Positions 8,310-17,656 of a DNA stretch of 62,095 nucleotides are shown here, piece after piece. The DNA is taken from NCBI GenBank assembly GCA_900316565.1, contig ONDK01000006.1:1-62095 (forward strand), written 5' to 3'. The DNA comes from an uncultured Prevotella sp. GTDB taxonomy: Bacteria; Bacteroidota; Bacteroidia; Bacteroidales; Bacteroidaceae. A program made the translations under genes and the position numbers. Under the pieces are notes generated by a model, which was not told the origin of the DNA, did not search any database, and saw only the letters and a list, made by a program, of their open reading frames with translations. Every line of letters begins with the position of its first letter. Position 1 is the first letter of the stretch.

Positions 8310-9797
8310 TTAGTATGCTCTTGCAATGATAACCTTAAACTTCGCCGGCTTGCCGCTTACCATGTCGGTACCGGAAACATCAGACTGGTCGACGCTCAAC
8401 GGTATGCACCGGATAGTGGCTTGTGTGTCCTCCTTAATCTTTGCCTCGGTCTCGGCGGTGCCGTCCCAAGGGCAGAGGAAGAAACCACCGTCCTTGATGC
8501 GCTCCTTGAACTCGTCATAGTTGTCGCATTCGTAGGTGTGTTCTTCGCGGAACTTGCGTGCTTTCTCGAAGACGCCCTTCTGGATATCGTCGAGAAGATC
8601 TTCCACACGTTTTGCAATGCCGTCGAACGGAACGCTTTCCTTTTCAAGGGTGTCGCGGCGCATCACTTCGACAGTACCGTTCTCCAGGTCTCGTGCTCCA
8701 ATGACAAGACGTACGGGAACACCCTTAAGCTCATAGTCGGCAAACTTAAAGCCCGGACGCTTGGTGTCGTCGTCATCATATTTCACGCTGATACCTGCGG
8801 CCTCCAGTTCCTTAATCACCGGCTGCACCTTTGCGGTAATGGCATCGAGCTGGTCCTGTTTCTTATAGATAGGTACTATGACAACCTGTATCGGAGCGAG
8901 CTTCGGAGGAAGTACAAGACCGTTGTCGTCGGAGTGTGCCATGATAAGCGCACCCATTAGACGGGTAGAGACACCCCATGATGTAGCCCAGACATATTCC
9001 GGTTTGTTCTCTTTGTTGAGGAAGGTGACGTCGAAGCTCTTGGCGAAATTCTGACCGAGGAAATGGCTTGTGCCGCTCTGCAGGGCCTTCCCGTCCTGCA
9101 TCATAGCCTCTATGGTGTAGGTGTTCAGTGCGCCGGCAAAACGCTCCGTAGGACTTTTCACGCCACGGATGACCGGTACAGCCAGCCATCCCTCCACGAA
9201 GTCGGCATAGACCTTTAGCATCTTCTTTGCGAAGTCTTCAGCTTCCTCTGCCGTGGAATGTGCAGTATGTCCCTCCTGCCATAGGAACTCCGATGTGCGG
9301 AGGAAAGGTCGTGTGCGCATCTCCCAGCGCATGACGTTGCACCACTGGTTGCAAAGCAGTGGCAGGTCACGATAGGAGTGTATCCAGTTCTTATATGTGT
9401 GCCATATCATTGTCTCTGATGTAGGACGGATGATAAGCTCCTCGTCGAGCTTGGCCTCTGGGTCTACGATGATGTCCTTGCCATCGTCGCTGGCCTTCAG
9501 GCGATAATGGGTGACGACGGCGCTCTCTTTTGCGAAGCCTTTGACGTGCTCGGCTTCACGGGCGAAGAAACTTTTCGGTATGAGCAGGGGGAAGTAGGCG
9601 TTTTTCACGCCGAGCTTCTTGAATTCCTTGTCGAGCTCACCTTGTATCTTTTCCCAGATAGCGTAGCCATAAGGCTTTATAATCATACAGCCACGTACCG
9701 GCGCTGTCTCTGCCAGGTCGGCTTTCATCACCAAATCATTGTACCACTGAGAGTAGTTTTCTGACCGTTTGGTCAGCTGTTTCAGTTCTTTTGCCAT
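8310..9797 (-). CDS. proS: Prolyl-tRNA synthetase
   Basis: Class II aminoacyl-tRNA synthetase charging tRNA-Pro with proline in the cytoplasm. At 495 residues it is the eukaryote/archaeon-like (type 3) form without the bacterial editing insertion. The motif 2 region is preceded by [10 protein letters not shown] (121-130); the anticodon-binding domain follows around 290-400 and there is a C-terminal zinc-binding-like extension ending in the aromatic Tyr typical of this type. Two possible minus-strand -7 elements lie upstream. It is followed by a terminator. Confidence 0.96.
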   Translation of the reverse strand: MAKELKQLTKRSENYSQWYNDLVMKADLAETAPVRGCMIIKPYGYAIWEKIQGELDKEFKKLGVKNAYFPLLIPKSFFAREAEHVKGFAKESAVVTHYRLKASDDGKDIIVDPEAKLDEELIIRPTSETMIWHTYKNWIHSYRDLPLLCNQWCNVMRWEMRTRPFLRTSEFLWQEGHTAHSTAEEAEDFAKKMLKVYADFVEGWLAVPVIRGVKSPTERFAGALNTYTIEAMMQDGKALQSGTSHFLGQNFAKSFDVTFLNKENKPEYVWATSWGVSTRLMGALIMAHSDDNGLVLPPKLAPIQVVIVPIYKKQDQLDAITAKVQPVIKELEAAGISVKYDDDDTKRPGFKFADYELKGVPVRLVIGARDLENGTVEVMRRDTLEKESVPFDGIAKRVEDLLDDIQKGVFEKARKFREEHTYECDNYDEFKERIKDGGFFLCPWDGTAETEAKIKEDTQATIRCIPLSVDQSDVSGTDMVSGKPAKFKVIIARAY

Positions 9798-9829
9798 TGA
9801 TAATCTCTACATTATTATTTAATATACTG

Positions 9830-9837
9830 CAAAAGTA
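9830..9837 (-). promoter_or_regulatory. proS promoter, -7 element
   Basis: TACTTTTG on the minus strand. A second identical octamer lies at 9852-9859. Either predicts a short leader before the proS start at 9797. Confidence 0.5.
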
Positions 9838-9890
9838 CAAAATAATGTTGGCAAAAGTAGAAGAAATGAGATTTTTATTTTAACTTTGCA

Positions 9891-9898
9891 TTAATTTA
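9891..9898 (+). promoter_or_regulatory. Promoter -7 element of the OmpA lipoprotein gene
   Basis: TAACTTTG followed by CA, 37 bases before the start codon. No good TTTG is present 19-20 bases upstream. Confidence 0.5.
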
Positions 9899-9934
9899 AT
9901 GCGTACAATGAATAATCAATAAAGGATAACGATT

Positions 9935-10624
9935 ATGAAACACATGAAGTCTATCACAGCAGGCCTTTGCCTACTTACCTTGGTAAGCTGTGGAAGTTAT
10001 CAGGGCAACGGTGCCGCTATAGGTGCCGGTGCCGGAGCCGCTCTCGGCGGTATCATCGGAAATATTATCGGAAAGGACTCCAAGGCTACAGCCATCGGTG
10101 CTGCCATCGGAGCGGCTGTAGGCTCTGGAACAGGAGCGCTCATCGGCCACCACATGGACAAGGTGGCGCAGGAGGTATCTGCCGAGGTGCAGAACGCAAA
10201 AGTTGAGGAGGTTACTGATGCCAACGGCCTTAAGATGGTGAAGGTCTCCTTTGACTCTGGCCTTCTCTTTCCGCTGAACTCATCGACTCTGAATGCCGCG
10301 TCGAAGAATGATCTTTCGCAGTTTGCCAATGTTCTGAAGAAGAACTCTGACTGCCTTGTCAATGTCTATGGACACACCGACAAGACCGGCACCGATGCCA
10401 TCAATATCCCATTGTCGCAGAAGCGTGCACAGTCGGTAGTTGATTTCCTTAAGCAGCACGGCGCTTCCAGCGGCCAGTTCAAGGTTGTCGAGGGAAAGGG
10501 AAGCTCAGACCCTGTAGCCGGTCATGAGAACACCGTTAAGGACGAGGCCAACCGCCGTGTAGAAGTATACATCTATGCTTCTGAGAAGATGATTAATGAG
10601 GCAAAGAAGAAAGCCGGCGAATAA
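9935..10624 (+). CDS. OmpA-family lipoprotein with glycine zipper
   Basis: 229 residues. A lipoprotein signal peptide has its lipobox at LVSC, Cys19. Residues about 24-72 are a glycine-zipper segment (alternating Gly/Ala such as GAGAGAALGGIIG) that could insert in a membrane. An OmpA-like peptidoglycan-binding domain spans about 105-220, with the NVYGHTDKTGTD and NRRVEVYI motifs. Likely an outer-membrane lipoprotein anchoring the envelope to peptidoglycan. A large hairpin follows, separating it from mtgA. Confidence 0.9.
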   Translation: MKHMKSITAGLCLLTLVSCGSYQGNGAAIGAGAGAALGGIIGNIIGKDSKATAIGAAIGAAVGSGTGALIGHHMDKVAQEVSAEVQNAKVEEVTDANGLKMVKVSFDSGLLFPLNSSTLNAASKNDLSQFANVLKKNSDCLVNVYGHTDKTGTDAINIPLSQKRAQSVVDFLKQHGASSGQFKVVEGKGSSDPVAGHENTVKDEANRRVEVYIYASEKMINEAKKKAGE

Positions 10625-10633
10625 ACGATATTG

Positions 10634-10691
10634 TTCCTCACTAAGGCCATGATGAAAGGTTTGCTGCCGTCATCCGGACCTTTGTGAGGAA
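10634..10691 (+). terminator. Large hairpin after the OmpA lipoprotein gene
   Basis: TTCCTCAC...CCTTTGTGAGGAA closes a 58-base stem-loop with further internal pairing (TGATG/TCATC). There is no strong T run, so termination is likely but not certain. Confidence 0.5.
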
Positions 10692-10822
10692 ATATTATAC
10701 ATTTAATCAAGTTGCTGAAGTGATTCAATCGCTTGCTACACCCTGCAAAGGGTTGGAAGCTTTCGAGACTTGTTTACATTTATTTACATAAAACACCCCT
10801 CTATGCAGGGCAGCTTAAGGAA

Positions 10823-11500
10823 ATGCGTAAGGTTGTCAAAGTAGTTAAATGGTTGTTCGTGTTGCTTTTCGCGTCATCCATAGTATCGGTTATAGTGCTC
10901 AGGTTCGTACCCGTAGTGGCCACACCGCTGATGTTCATCCGTTGCTTTCAGCAAATAGGCGACGGTGAGAGCATAAAGCTCCATCACTCCTGGGTGTCGC
11001 TCTACGACATGCCTAAGTCGATGCCGGTGGCGGTGATGGCCAGTGAGGACCAGAACTTCCTGAAGCACCATGGTTTCGACTATGGGGCCATACAGCGTGC
11101 TGCCCGTGAGAATATGCAGGGAGGACGCATCCGCGGTGGCAGTACCATCTCCCAACAGACAGCAAAGAACGTATTTCTCTGGCCGGGACGCTCATGGGTC
11201 CGCAAGGGCCTGGAAACTTATTTCACGTTCCTCATCGAGCTTTTCTGGTCCAAGCAGCGTATTATGGAGGTTTACCTGAACTCCATTGAGATGGGCGACG
11301 GCATCTATGGCGTCGAGGCCGTGGCGGAACAGCATTTCAACCGTTCCGCATCGGAGCTTACAAGGGCCGACTGTGCGCTCATCGCAGCCACTCTCCCCAA
11401 TCCACGCCATTTCAGTTCTGCCCATCCGGGGCCGTATATGAGAAAGCGGCAGGCGTGGATACTGCATCAGATGACGTTTATGCCGGCATTCCCGGAATAG
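10823..11500 (+). CDS. mtgA: Monofunctional peptidoglycan transglycosylase
   Basis: 225 residues from MRKVVKVVKW; the frame runs 30 codons further up, but AAGGA immediately upstream of 10823 and the usual MtgA N terminus support this start. One N-terminal transmembrane anchor (about 5-28), then a GT51 domain. It has the catalytic Glu in the ASEDQNFLKH motif and the GGSTISQQTAKN motif. It polymerises lipid II into glycan strands in the periplasm without a transpeptidase domain. Length matches the family. Confidence 0.93.
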   Translation: MRKVVKVVKWLFVLLFASSIVSVIVLRFVPVVATPLMFIRCFQQIGDGESIKLHHSWVSLYDMPKSMPVAVMASEDQNFLKHHGFDYGAIQRAARENMQGGRIRGGSTISQQTAKNVFLWPGRSWVRKGLETYFTFLIELFWSKQRIMEVYLNSIEMGDGIYGVEAVAEQHFNRSASELTRADCALIAATLPNPRHFSSAHPGPYMRKRQAWILHQMTFMPAFPE

Positions 11501-11536
11501 CTTTTTAATGCCGACAGACAAAATTGTTCTGTACGC

Positions 11537-11567
11537 TTTGCCGGATAAAAAGATTTTCGTACATTTG
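11537..11567 (+). promoter_or_regulatory. Promoter of the PcrA/UvrD helicase gene
   Basis: TTTG at 11537-11540, 19 bases, TACATTTG at 11560-11567. The leader would be about 120 bases and holds a GATGGC/GCCATC hairpin near 11605-11621. Confidence 0.65.
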
Positions 11568-11695
11568 TATCGGCAAAGTATAGGGAATATTGGCTTTTGT
11601 CGTGATGGCGCCTGCCATCGCATAACGCTATTGTTTCCTATTATCATAATTGATGGCTCGGTGTAAGGGCCATTGGTGTAATTATTCATATCACG

Positions 11696-14218
11696 ATGTC
11701 TGATATCTTAAACGACTTGAACGAAAGCCAGCGGAAAGCTGTAGAATACTGCGACGGATCACAACTCGTCATTGCCGGAGCAGGTTCCGGAAAGACCAGG
11801 GTGCTCACCTACAAGATAGCATACCTCTTAGAGAAAGGCATGAAGCCATGGGCCATACTGGCACTGACCTTTACCAATAAGGCCGCCAGGGAGATGAAAG
11901 CGCGCATCGGCAAACTTGTCGGTGAGGAGGATGCCCGTAGCCTCAATATGGGTACATTCCATTCTATCTTTGCACGTATACTGCGTGTCGAGGCAGAGCA
12001 TATCGGCTATCAGCCGAACTACACCATCTACGACCAAACTGACAGTCGCACACTTATTAAGAATATCATCAAGGCGCAGGGACTCGACGACAAGAAATAT
12101 AAGCCTTCGACGGTACAGAGCATCATCTCCCGGGCCAAGAACGGCCTATACACCGCCGAGGACTATGGTGATGACGCCGGCTTCGCTGAGCGCGACAATA
12201 ATGCCGACATGAGTGCTATGCCTTCGATATTCATGTCGTATCAGAACCATCTCAGGCAGGCCAACGCTATGGACTTCGACGACCTGTTGCTTAACACGTA
12301 TAAGCTGTTCAATGAGAACAATGACATTCGCCTGAAGTACTCCCACCGCTTCAACTATATATTGATAGACGAGTATCAGGACACCAACTCAGCACAGCAG
12401 GCTATCATCTCACAGCTTTCCGGAGACAGCAACTGTGTCTGTGCCGTCGGCGACGACTACCAGAGCATCTACTCGTTCCGCGGGGCAAACATCGACAATA
12501 TTCTCGATTTCCAGGACAAGTTCCCCGGTGCCAAGCTCTTTAAGTTGGAGAGGAACTACCGCAGTACACAGAACATTGTCGAGGCAGCAAACTCTCTGAT
12601 GAAGCATAATCAGCGGCAAATCAAGAAGGATGTTTACAGCGACGAGGCTAAGGGCGACAAGTTACAGTACCGGCCGGCATACAGCGACAAGGAGGAGGCC
12701 GCCATCGTGGCCAATGAGATTAGAAGGATACGGCGGGAGGAGAATGGACAGTACAGCGATTTTGCCATCCTCTACCGTACTAACGCACAGAGCCGCACCT
12801 TCGAGGAGGAATTCAGGAAGGACAATATACCTTATAAGATATATGGTGGCCTGTCGTTCTATCAGCGGAAGGAGATAAAGGATGTCATAGCCTATTTCCG
12901 AATGGTGTCGAATCCCGATGATGAGGAGGCTTTCCTCCGTATCGTGAACTATCCCGCACGCGGCATAGGTAATACGACGATACAGAAGATTAACGCGTCG
13001 GCGGCAAGTAATGGTGTATCGCCTTGGAAGGTGATATCGCAGCCCGGGCTCTACGGACTGAATGTCAACAAGGGAACGCTCACGAAGTTGGACTCTTTCC
13101 ACGAGCTGATAGTATCCTTTATCGACAAAGCCGACAAGACCGATGTATATACTCTCGGAAAGGAGATTATAATGCAGAGTGGTATCTCGGCAGACATTTA
13201 TTCCTCGAAAGACCCGGAGTTTATCTCCAAACAGGAGAACCTTGAGGAGTTGTTGTCCAGTATGCAGTCTTTCGTTGCTGCCAACACCGAAGAGGGTAGG
13301 GGGGATGAGATTTATCTGAGGGATTATCTTGCCGATGTTGCGCTGATTACTGACCAGGACAAGGACGGTAATGACAATAACACTGTTACGATGATGACAA
13401 TCCATGCCGCAAAAGGACTGGAATTCCCTACCGTCTTTGTCGTTGGTCTTGAGGAACAGATATTTCCGAGTCCTATGGCCGCGCAGTCGAAGCGGGGCCT
13501 TGAGGAGGAACGGCGATTACTTTATGTGGCTATCACACGGGCAGAACGGCATTGTATTCTTACGAATGCACGCAACCGGTTCCGCTATGGCAGCATGCAG
13601 TTGGATGTGCCAAGTCGTTTCCTTGCCGACATCGACAAGAATCTTATAAAATCTTATGAGAGTGATAATGGCTTCGACGACTATGGTGGTGACGGCATCG
13701 ACGGCGGACGCTCTGCCTTCGGCGGTAAGACTGCCGGTTATGGTGGTAGGATGCCGTGGGACCGTAAGGCACGCCCTTGGGAGACGACCCCGCGTCTTGA
13801 TAACCGTTACCAGAACTCTGAGCCTGTCGCCGGACAGTTCATGGCCGACCCGAAGCTGAAGGTTACCCATCCTCGCCGGCCCGAGAAACCCGTGGACCCG
13901 TTCTCGGATCGTGCCAGGGCTATATTATCTGCCGAGGGGACGCGTTTTCGCCGTGTCGGCAAATCTGTCTCTCGGTCATCTGAAATAAAGGGATTGTCGT
14001 CGGAAGGCAAGGCTCCTGAGAAAAAGAAACCGACAAGCATCCGTATGGCGGCGGGTGAGCTGAAGGTGAACAGCGTAATCGAGCACCAGCGTTTTGGTAT
14101 CGGCACGGTCGTAGAACTCGAGGGTTCAGGTGAAAATGCCAAGGCTACCGTAATGTTCCGCAATGCGGGAAGGAAACAACTGCTCCTGAAGTTCGCCAAG
14201 TTTACTATTGTTGGTTAG
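11696..14218 (+). CDS. pcrA: ATP-dependent DNA helicase, PcrA/UvrD type
   Basis: 840 residues; superfamily 1A 3'-5' helicase acting in repair and in removing proteins from DNA. Walker A AGAGSGKT is at 27-34, the Walker B/motif II region ILIDEYQDTNS near 222, motif III VGDDYQSIYSFRGA near 253, and motifs V/VI around 560-620 (MTIHAAKGLEFP; VAITRAE). A Gly/Arg-rich linker around 650-760 leads to a C-terminal Tudor-like fold with HQRFGIGTVVELEG, which is the PcrA-type RNA polymerase-binding tail. It has its own promoter. Confidence 0.95.
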   Translation: MSDILNDLNESQRKAVEYCDGSQLVIAGAGSGKTRVLTYKIAYLLEKGMKPWAILALTFTNKAAREMKARIGKLVGEEDARSLNMGTFHSIFARILRVEAEHIGYQPNYTIYDQTDSRTLIKNIIKAQGLDDKKYKPSTVQSIISRAKNGLYTAEDYGDDAGFAERDNNADMSAMPSIFMSYQNHLRQANAMDFDDLLLNTYKLFNENNDIRLKYSHRFNYILIDEYQDTNSAQQAIISQLSGDSNCVCAVGDDYQSIYSFRGANIDNILDFQDKFPGAKLFKLERNYRSTQNIVEAANSLMKHNQRQIKKDVYSDEAKGDKLQYRPAYSDKEEAAIVANEIRRIRREENGQYSDFAILYRTNAQSRTFEEEFRKDNIPYKIYGGLSFYQRKEIKDVIAYFRMVSNPDDEEAFLRIVNYPARGIGNTTIQKINASAASNGVSPWKVISQPGLYGLNVNKGTLTKLDSFHELIVSFIDKADKTDVYTLGKEIIMQSGISADIYSSKDPEFISKQENLEELLSSMQSFVAANTEEGRGDEIYLRDYLADVALITDQDKDGNDNNTVTMMTIHAAKGLEFPTVFVVGLEEQIFPSPMAAQSKRGLEEERRLLYVAITRAERHCILTNARNRFRYGSMQLDVPSRFLADIDKNLIKSYESDNGFDDYGGDGIDGGRSAFGGKTAGYGGRMPWDRKARPWETTPRLDNRYQNSEPVAGQFMADPKLKVTHPRRPEKPVDPFSDRARAILSAEGTRFRRVGKSVSRSSEIKGLSSEGKAPEKKKPTSIRMAAGELKVNSVIEHQRFGIGTVVELEGSGENAKATVMFRNAGRKQLLLKFAKFTIVG

Positions 14219-14292
14219 AACGGTCGGCGACAGAGCTTAAACGTATGTGTAGTTGACTGTTATTGAATGACCATAAAGTTCCAATCTGTCCA

Positions 14293-15052
14293 ATGAAAAT
14301 AACGATACTGCAACAGAATATAGCATGGGCTGAGCCGGAGGTAAACTGTTCACATGCTGGGAAGATGATAAGCGAAAATCCCGGAAGTGATATCTACGTG
14401 CTTCCTGAGATGTTCTCCACAGGCTTCGCCGTCAACCCTAAGGGCATAGCCGAAAGTAACGGGTATTCTCTCAGATGGATGACGAGAACCGCGAAGGCTA
14501 CCGGTGCTGTTATAGCCGGAAGCGTGGCGACGGAGGAAAACGGAAAATACTACAACCGTTTCTACTTCGTAAAACCTGATGGGAAGTATACGAAGTATGA
14601 CAAACGGCACCTGTTCACCTATGGTGGAGAAGACAAGGAGTTTACTGCTGGTGACGAGCGCGTTGTGGTGGAGTGGAAAGGCCTTAGGATCCTTTTGGAA
14701 GTTTGCTATGACCTCCGCTTTCCTGTGTGGTCGAGAAACCGAGGAGACTATGACATTATTATATATGTAGCAAATTGGCCTGCATCACGGAAGGCAGCCT
14801 GGGACACGCTTCTGAGGGCACGCGCCATAGAAAACCAATGTTTTTTTGGTGGGAGTGAACCGTGTGGGTGTAGATAGAATATGCAGTTACAGTGGAGGTT
14901 CCGCAATCATCAATGCCTACGGTGAGACCATTGCCTACTGTGAAAACAGTAAGGAATGTTCTGCCATGGCAGATATCGACGTGCACACTTTGTCGGCTTT
15001 CCGGGAAAAGTTCCCAGTCTTGAATGATGCTGACGCTTTCTCTCTCGGGTAA
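14293..15052 (+). pseudogene. Nitrilase-family amidase, frameshifted at a T7 tract
   Basis: Carbon-nitrogen hydrolase of the omega-amidase/YafV type. The start is at MKITILQQNIAW (14293). The catalytic triad is visible: Glu39 (LPEMFSTGF), Lys104 (KYDKRHLF) and Cys138 (EVCYDLRFPVWSRN). At 14841-14847 seven T put the frame out; six T would read RAIENQCFLVGVNRVGVD, the normal continuation. The actual frame ends at 14877, while the remaining 65-70 residues continue in the next frame to the stop at 15052. So it is either a pseudogene, a sequence error, or expressed through slippage on U7. The downstream thioesterase gene starts 34 bases later. Confidence 0.85.
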
Positions 15053-15086
15053 AATTTGTATAAACAAGAATGAGAAGTAAATTGTT

Positions 15087-15470
15087 ATGAGTGCTACAGA
15101 ACTGTTCGGAAAAGATCATTTTGCGGATTTGATAGGAGCAGAACTCGTGAATGCCGGAGAAGGATGGGCTAAAGCCAGAATGCTAGTTACTGACAAACAC
15201 CTTAACGGTAATGGTGTCTGTCAGGGTGGTGCCATATTTGCCCTTGCCGATCTCACGCATGCTGCAGCTATGAACAGTCACGGCATGAATACTGTGTCGG
15301 CCAACTCCAATATAGTCTTCTTAAATCCTGCTCATGAAGGTTGGCTCTATGCAGAGGCGCATGTGGTAGCAGACCATCATAAGCTCCCGTTTGCTGAAGT
15401 GAAGATTACCGATCAAAGAGGTACCGTTATCGCGATTATGTCTGGAAGTGGATACCGTCTAAGTCGTTGA
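15087..15470 (+). CDS. PaaI-type hotdog thioesterase
   Basis: 127 residues, single hotdog fold. The NGNGVCQGGAIFALADLTHA segment (residues about 43-62) is the family's substrate-binding turn and central helix. Homologues hydrolyse acyl- or hydroxyphenylacetyl-CoA thioesters; the substrate here is unknown. It sits just after the frameshifted amidase and probably shares its transcript. A terminator follows. Confidence 0.87.
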   Translation: MSATELFGKDHFADLIGAELVNAGEGWAKARMLVTDKHLNGNGVCQGGAIFALADLTHAAAMNSHGMNTVSANSNIVFLNPAHEGWLYAEAHVVADHHKLPFAEVKITDQRGTVIAIMSGSGYRLSR

Positions 15471-15530
15471 CTTAGACATATTGTGAGCTTATAGCTTAAG
15501 TTTATATAAACAATATAAGATTTTGAAATG

Positions 15531-15573
15531 CAATAGGTTAACTTTGTATATTAAAGTTAGCCTGTTGTCTTTT
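15531..15573. terminator. Bidirectional terminator
   Basis: CAATAGGTTAACTTT (15531-15545) pairs with AAAGTTAGCCTGTTG (15553-15567), two G-U positions, then TCTTTT. It lies between the convergent thioesterase and HAD genes. The embedded TAACTTTG is part of the stem. Confidence 0.7.
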
Positions 15574-16177
15574 ACCGTAGTTCTGTATAGTCGGAAATAA
15601 CCTTGTCGCAGTATTGGCGTATATCATCGGCGCTATTGGTAGTGGCCAGTCCAATGACATACGCACCACTGGCTCTTCCGGCCTTGAGACCGTTGAAGGA
15701 ATCCTCAAACACAGTACAGTCTTTAGCTTCATAACCAAACCGAGCCGCGCCACGAAGATAGCAGTCTGGAGAAGGTTTGCTCTCAGCAAAGTCCTCGCTG
15801 GTCAGTATGGCGTCGAAATACTGTTTCATCTCCGGACACTTGGCATATACAGCGGCCATTTTTGCCTTGTTGGAACTGGTTACAACAGCTGTCTTGACAC
15901 CTTTTTGCCTTAATCCCGTGACATATTCCGGAAAACCCTTGATGTAATCAAAGTGCATATGCTGCTCAAAATCGTCGAGCCGCCGTGTTATCTCGTCTTG
16001 GGTCTTTTTATCTCCGGCAAAATAATGGTCATATATCTGGACCAGGGTAGAGCCCTTTATTTTCTGGGCTATCATTGCGTCATTGAAATATTCCTTGAAG
16101 ATTTCGCTCCAGAAAACGGTGTATTGTGGCTCGGTATTAAACACCACACCGTCGAGGTCGAATAGTGCTGCTTTCAT
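15572..16177 (-). CDS. HAD-superfamily hydrolase, beta-phosphoglucomutase-like
   Basis: 201 residues. HAD motif I FDLDGVVFNTEP has nucleophile Asp7 and Asp9; motif II is VVTSSNKAKM, motif III Lys in ESKPSPDCY, and motif IV FEDSFNGLKAG. The helical cap between motifs I and II is of the subclass seen in beta-phosphoglucomutase and sugar-phosphate phosphatases. The substrate is unknown. It is divergent from rsmG, with overlapping mirrored promoters. Confidence 0.87.
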   Translation of the reverse strand: MKAALFDLDGVVFNTEPQYTVFWSEIFKEYFNDAMIAQKIKGSTLVQIYDHYFAGDKKTQDEITRRLDDFEQHMHFDYIKGFPEYVTGLRQKGVKTAVVTSSNKAKMAAVYAKCPEMKQYFDAILTSEDFAESKPSPDCYLRGAARFGYEAKDCTVFEDSFNGLKAGRASGAYVIGLATTNSADDIRQYCDKVISDYTELR

Positions 16178-16208
16178 CTTTTTACCTTAATTTATTGTTA
16201 TTCCAAAT

Positions 16209-16239
16209 GCAAAGTTACGAATTTATTTTGTAACTTTGC
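16209..16239. promoter_or_regulatory. Mirrored divergent promoters, HAD gene and rsmG
   Basis: GCAAAGTTAC (16209-16218), 11 bases, GTAACTTTGC (16230-16239): a perfect 10-base inverted repeat made of two back-to-back TAACTTTG elements. The minus element serves the HAD gene, the plus element serves rsmG. Each promoter's -33 region overlaps the other's -7, so polymerases should compete. Confidence 0.65.
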
Positions 16240-16269
16240 GGTTAACTGCATCATTAAGACTGACAGAAA

Positions 16270-16890
16270 ATGAATGAGATACTGCAATATTTCCCCGAAC
16301 TCACTGACAATCAGCGTGAACAGCTGGCACAACTCGATGCGCTATACCGTGATTGGAACGCCAAGATAAACGTTATATCGCGAAAGGATATCGACAATCT
16401 TTATCAGCATCATGTGCTTCACTCCATGGCTATAGCTCGGTTTATAAAGTTTAAACCGGGAACGACGGTGTTGGACCTTGGCACTGGTGGCGGTTTCCCT
16501 GGCATACCCTTGGCCATAATGTTCCCGGAGGTCCGGTTCCGCCTTATCGATGGAACCGGCAAGAAGGTGCGCGTGGCTCAGGAGGTGGCAACGGCCATTG
16601 GACTTAAGAACGTGGAATGTGTTCACGAAAGAGGCGAGGACGAACGTGGCAAGTTCGACTTTGTGGTCTCGCGTGCCGTCATGCCCCTTCCTGATTTGGT
16701 GAAGTTGGTCCGAAAGAACGTCTCGGCGAAAAATAGCAATGCGGTTGAGAATGGACTGATAGTGCTGAAGGGCGGTGATCTCAAAGATGAGGTGAAACCT
16801 TTCAAACATATCGTCGAATTAAATGAAATAAACCAATGGTTCAATGACGAGTGGTTCGCTGAGAAGTATGTAATATACCTGCCTTTATAA
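16270..16890 (+). CDS. rsmG: 16S rRNA (guanine-527-N7)-methyltransferase
   Basis: 206 residues. RsmG (GidB) methylates G527 in the 530 loop of 16S rRNA using SAM. The SAM-binding motif VLDLGTGGGFPGIP is at 67-80; the family N-terminal helix region contains DWNAKINVISRKD, and VSRAV lies further down. The length is normal. It is preceded by the mirrored promoter. Confidence 0.95.
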   Translation: MNEILQYFPELTDNQREQLAQLDALYRDWNAKINVISRKDIDNLYQHHVLHSMAIARFIKFKPGTTVLDLGTGGGFPGIPLAIMFPEVRFRLIDGTGKKVRVAQEVATAIGLKNVECVHERGEDERGKFDFVVSRAVMPLPDLVKLVRKNVSAKNSNAVENGLIVLKGGDLKDEVKPFKHIVELNEINQWFNDEWFAEKYVIYLPL

Positions 16891-16969
16891 TATTGTTGAA
16901 CAATGTATTACATTTATTAGTTCATCTATTATATTAAGGTAATTAAGAATAAGAAATAGTTCAGGATTT

Positions 16970-17611
16970 ATGTTGAATATACAAAGATTTGTCTGTAATA
17001 TGATCCGGGAGAATTGTTATGTGGTAAGCGATTCTTCCAAGGAATGCGTCATCATCGACTGTGGAGCATACTATGAGGAGGAGAGACGTGCCATCGTCGA
17101 TTACATCGCTGAGGAAACACTGAAACCAGTACATCTGCTAGCCACTCATGGACATCTCGATCATAACTTTGGAAACAACACAATCTTTGAGAAGTTCGGT
17201 CTGAAGCCGGAAGTCGGCTTTGGCGACAGCAAGTTTATGGAGGACCTCAAGGGACAGGCGAAGAATACATTCGGTGTAGAGGTGAACTATGACTTTCCTC
17301 CGGTCGGACATTTTTTTGAAGATGAGGAGGTCATTACCTTCGGAACACACGAACTAAAGGTTATATCAACACCGGGGCATACACCTGGCGGCGTAACATT
17401 CTACTGCGAGGACGAAAACGTGGCGTTTACCGGTGACACTCTTTTCAAAGGGAGCATCGGAAGAACAGACTTGGGAGGCTCTATGTTTATGATAATAAAC
17501 AGCTTGCGGGAGTTGGCTCAGCTTCCTGATGATACTACTGTACTGTCTGGACACGGAGAGAGCACAACCATTGGTGACGAACTTGCCCATAACCCATATA
17601 TGGACAGATAG
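16970..17611 (+). CDS. MBL-fold metallo-hydrolase (glyoxalase II-like)
   Basis: 213 residues. Metal ligands are seen in THGHLDHN (His60, His62, Asp64, His65), then STPGHTPGG, FTGDTLF and the final SGHGEST. The small domain organisation without the glyoxalase II C-terminal helical domain matches the YcbL-type family of Bacteroidota. Possible thioester or persulfide hydrolase; the substrate is unknown. It lies 80 bases after rsmG and 46 before ruvC, and may be co-transcribed with both. Confidence 0.88.
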   Translation: MLNIQRFVCNMIRENCYVVSDSSKECVIIDCGAYYEEERRAIVDYIAEETLKPVHLLATHGHLDHNFGNNTIFEKFGLKPEVGFGDSKFMEDLKGQAKNTFGVEVNYDFPPVGHFFEDEEVITFGTHELKVISTPGHTPGGVTFYCEDENVAFTGDTLFKGSIGRTDLGGSMFMIINSLRELAQLPDDTTVLSGHGESTTIGDELAHNPYMDR

Positions 17612-17656
17612 CAGTAGTAGGGTAGTGCTATTAAAATATTCTTCTGATATAAGATA

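Noticed and set aside
15539-15546. TAACTTTG that looks like a promoter
   Set aside because: It is embedded in the terminator stem at 15531-15567 and points into the 3' end of a convergent gene.
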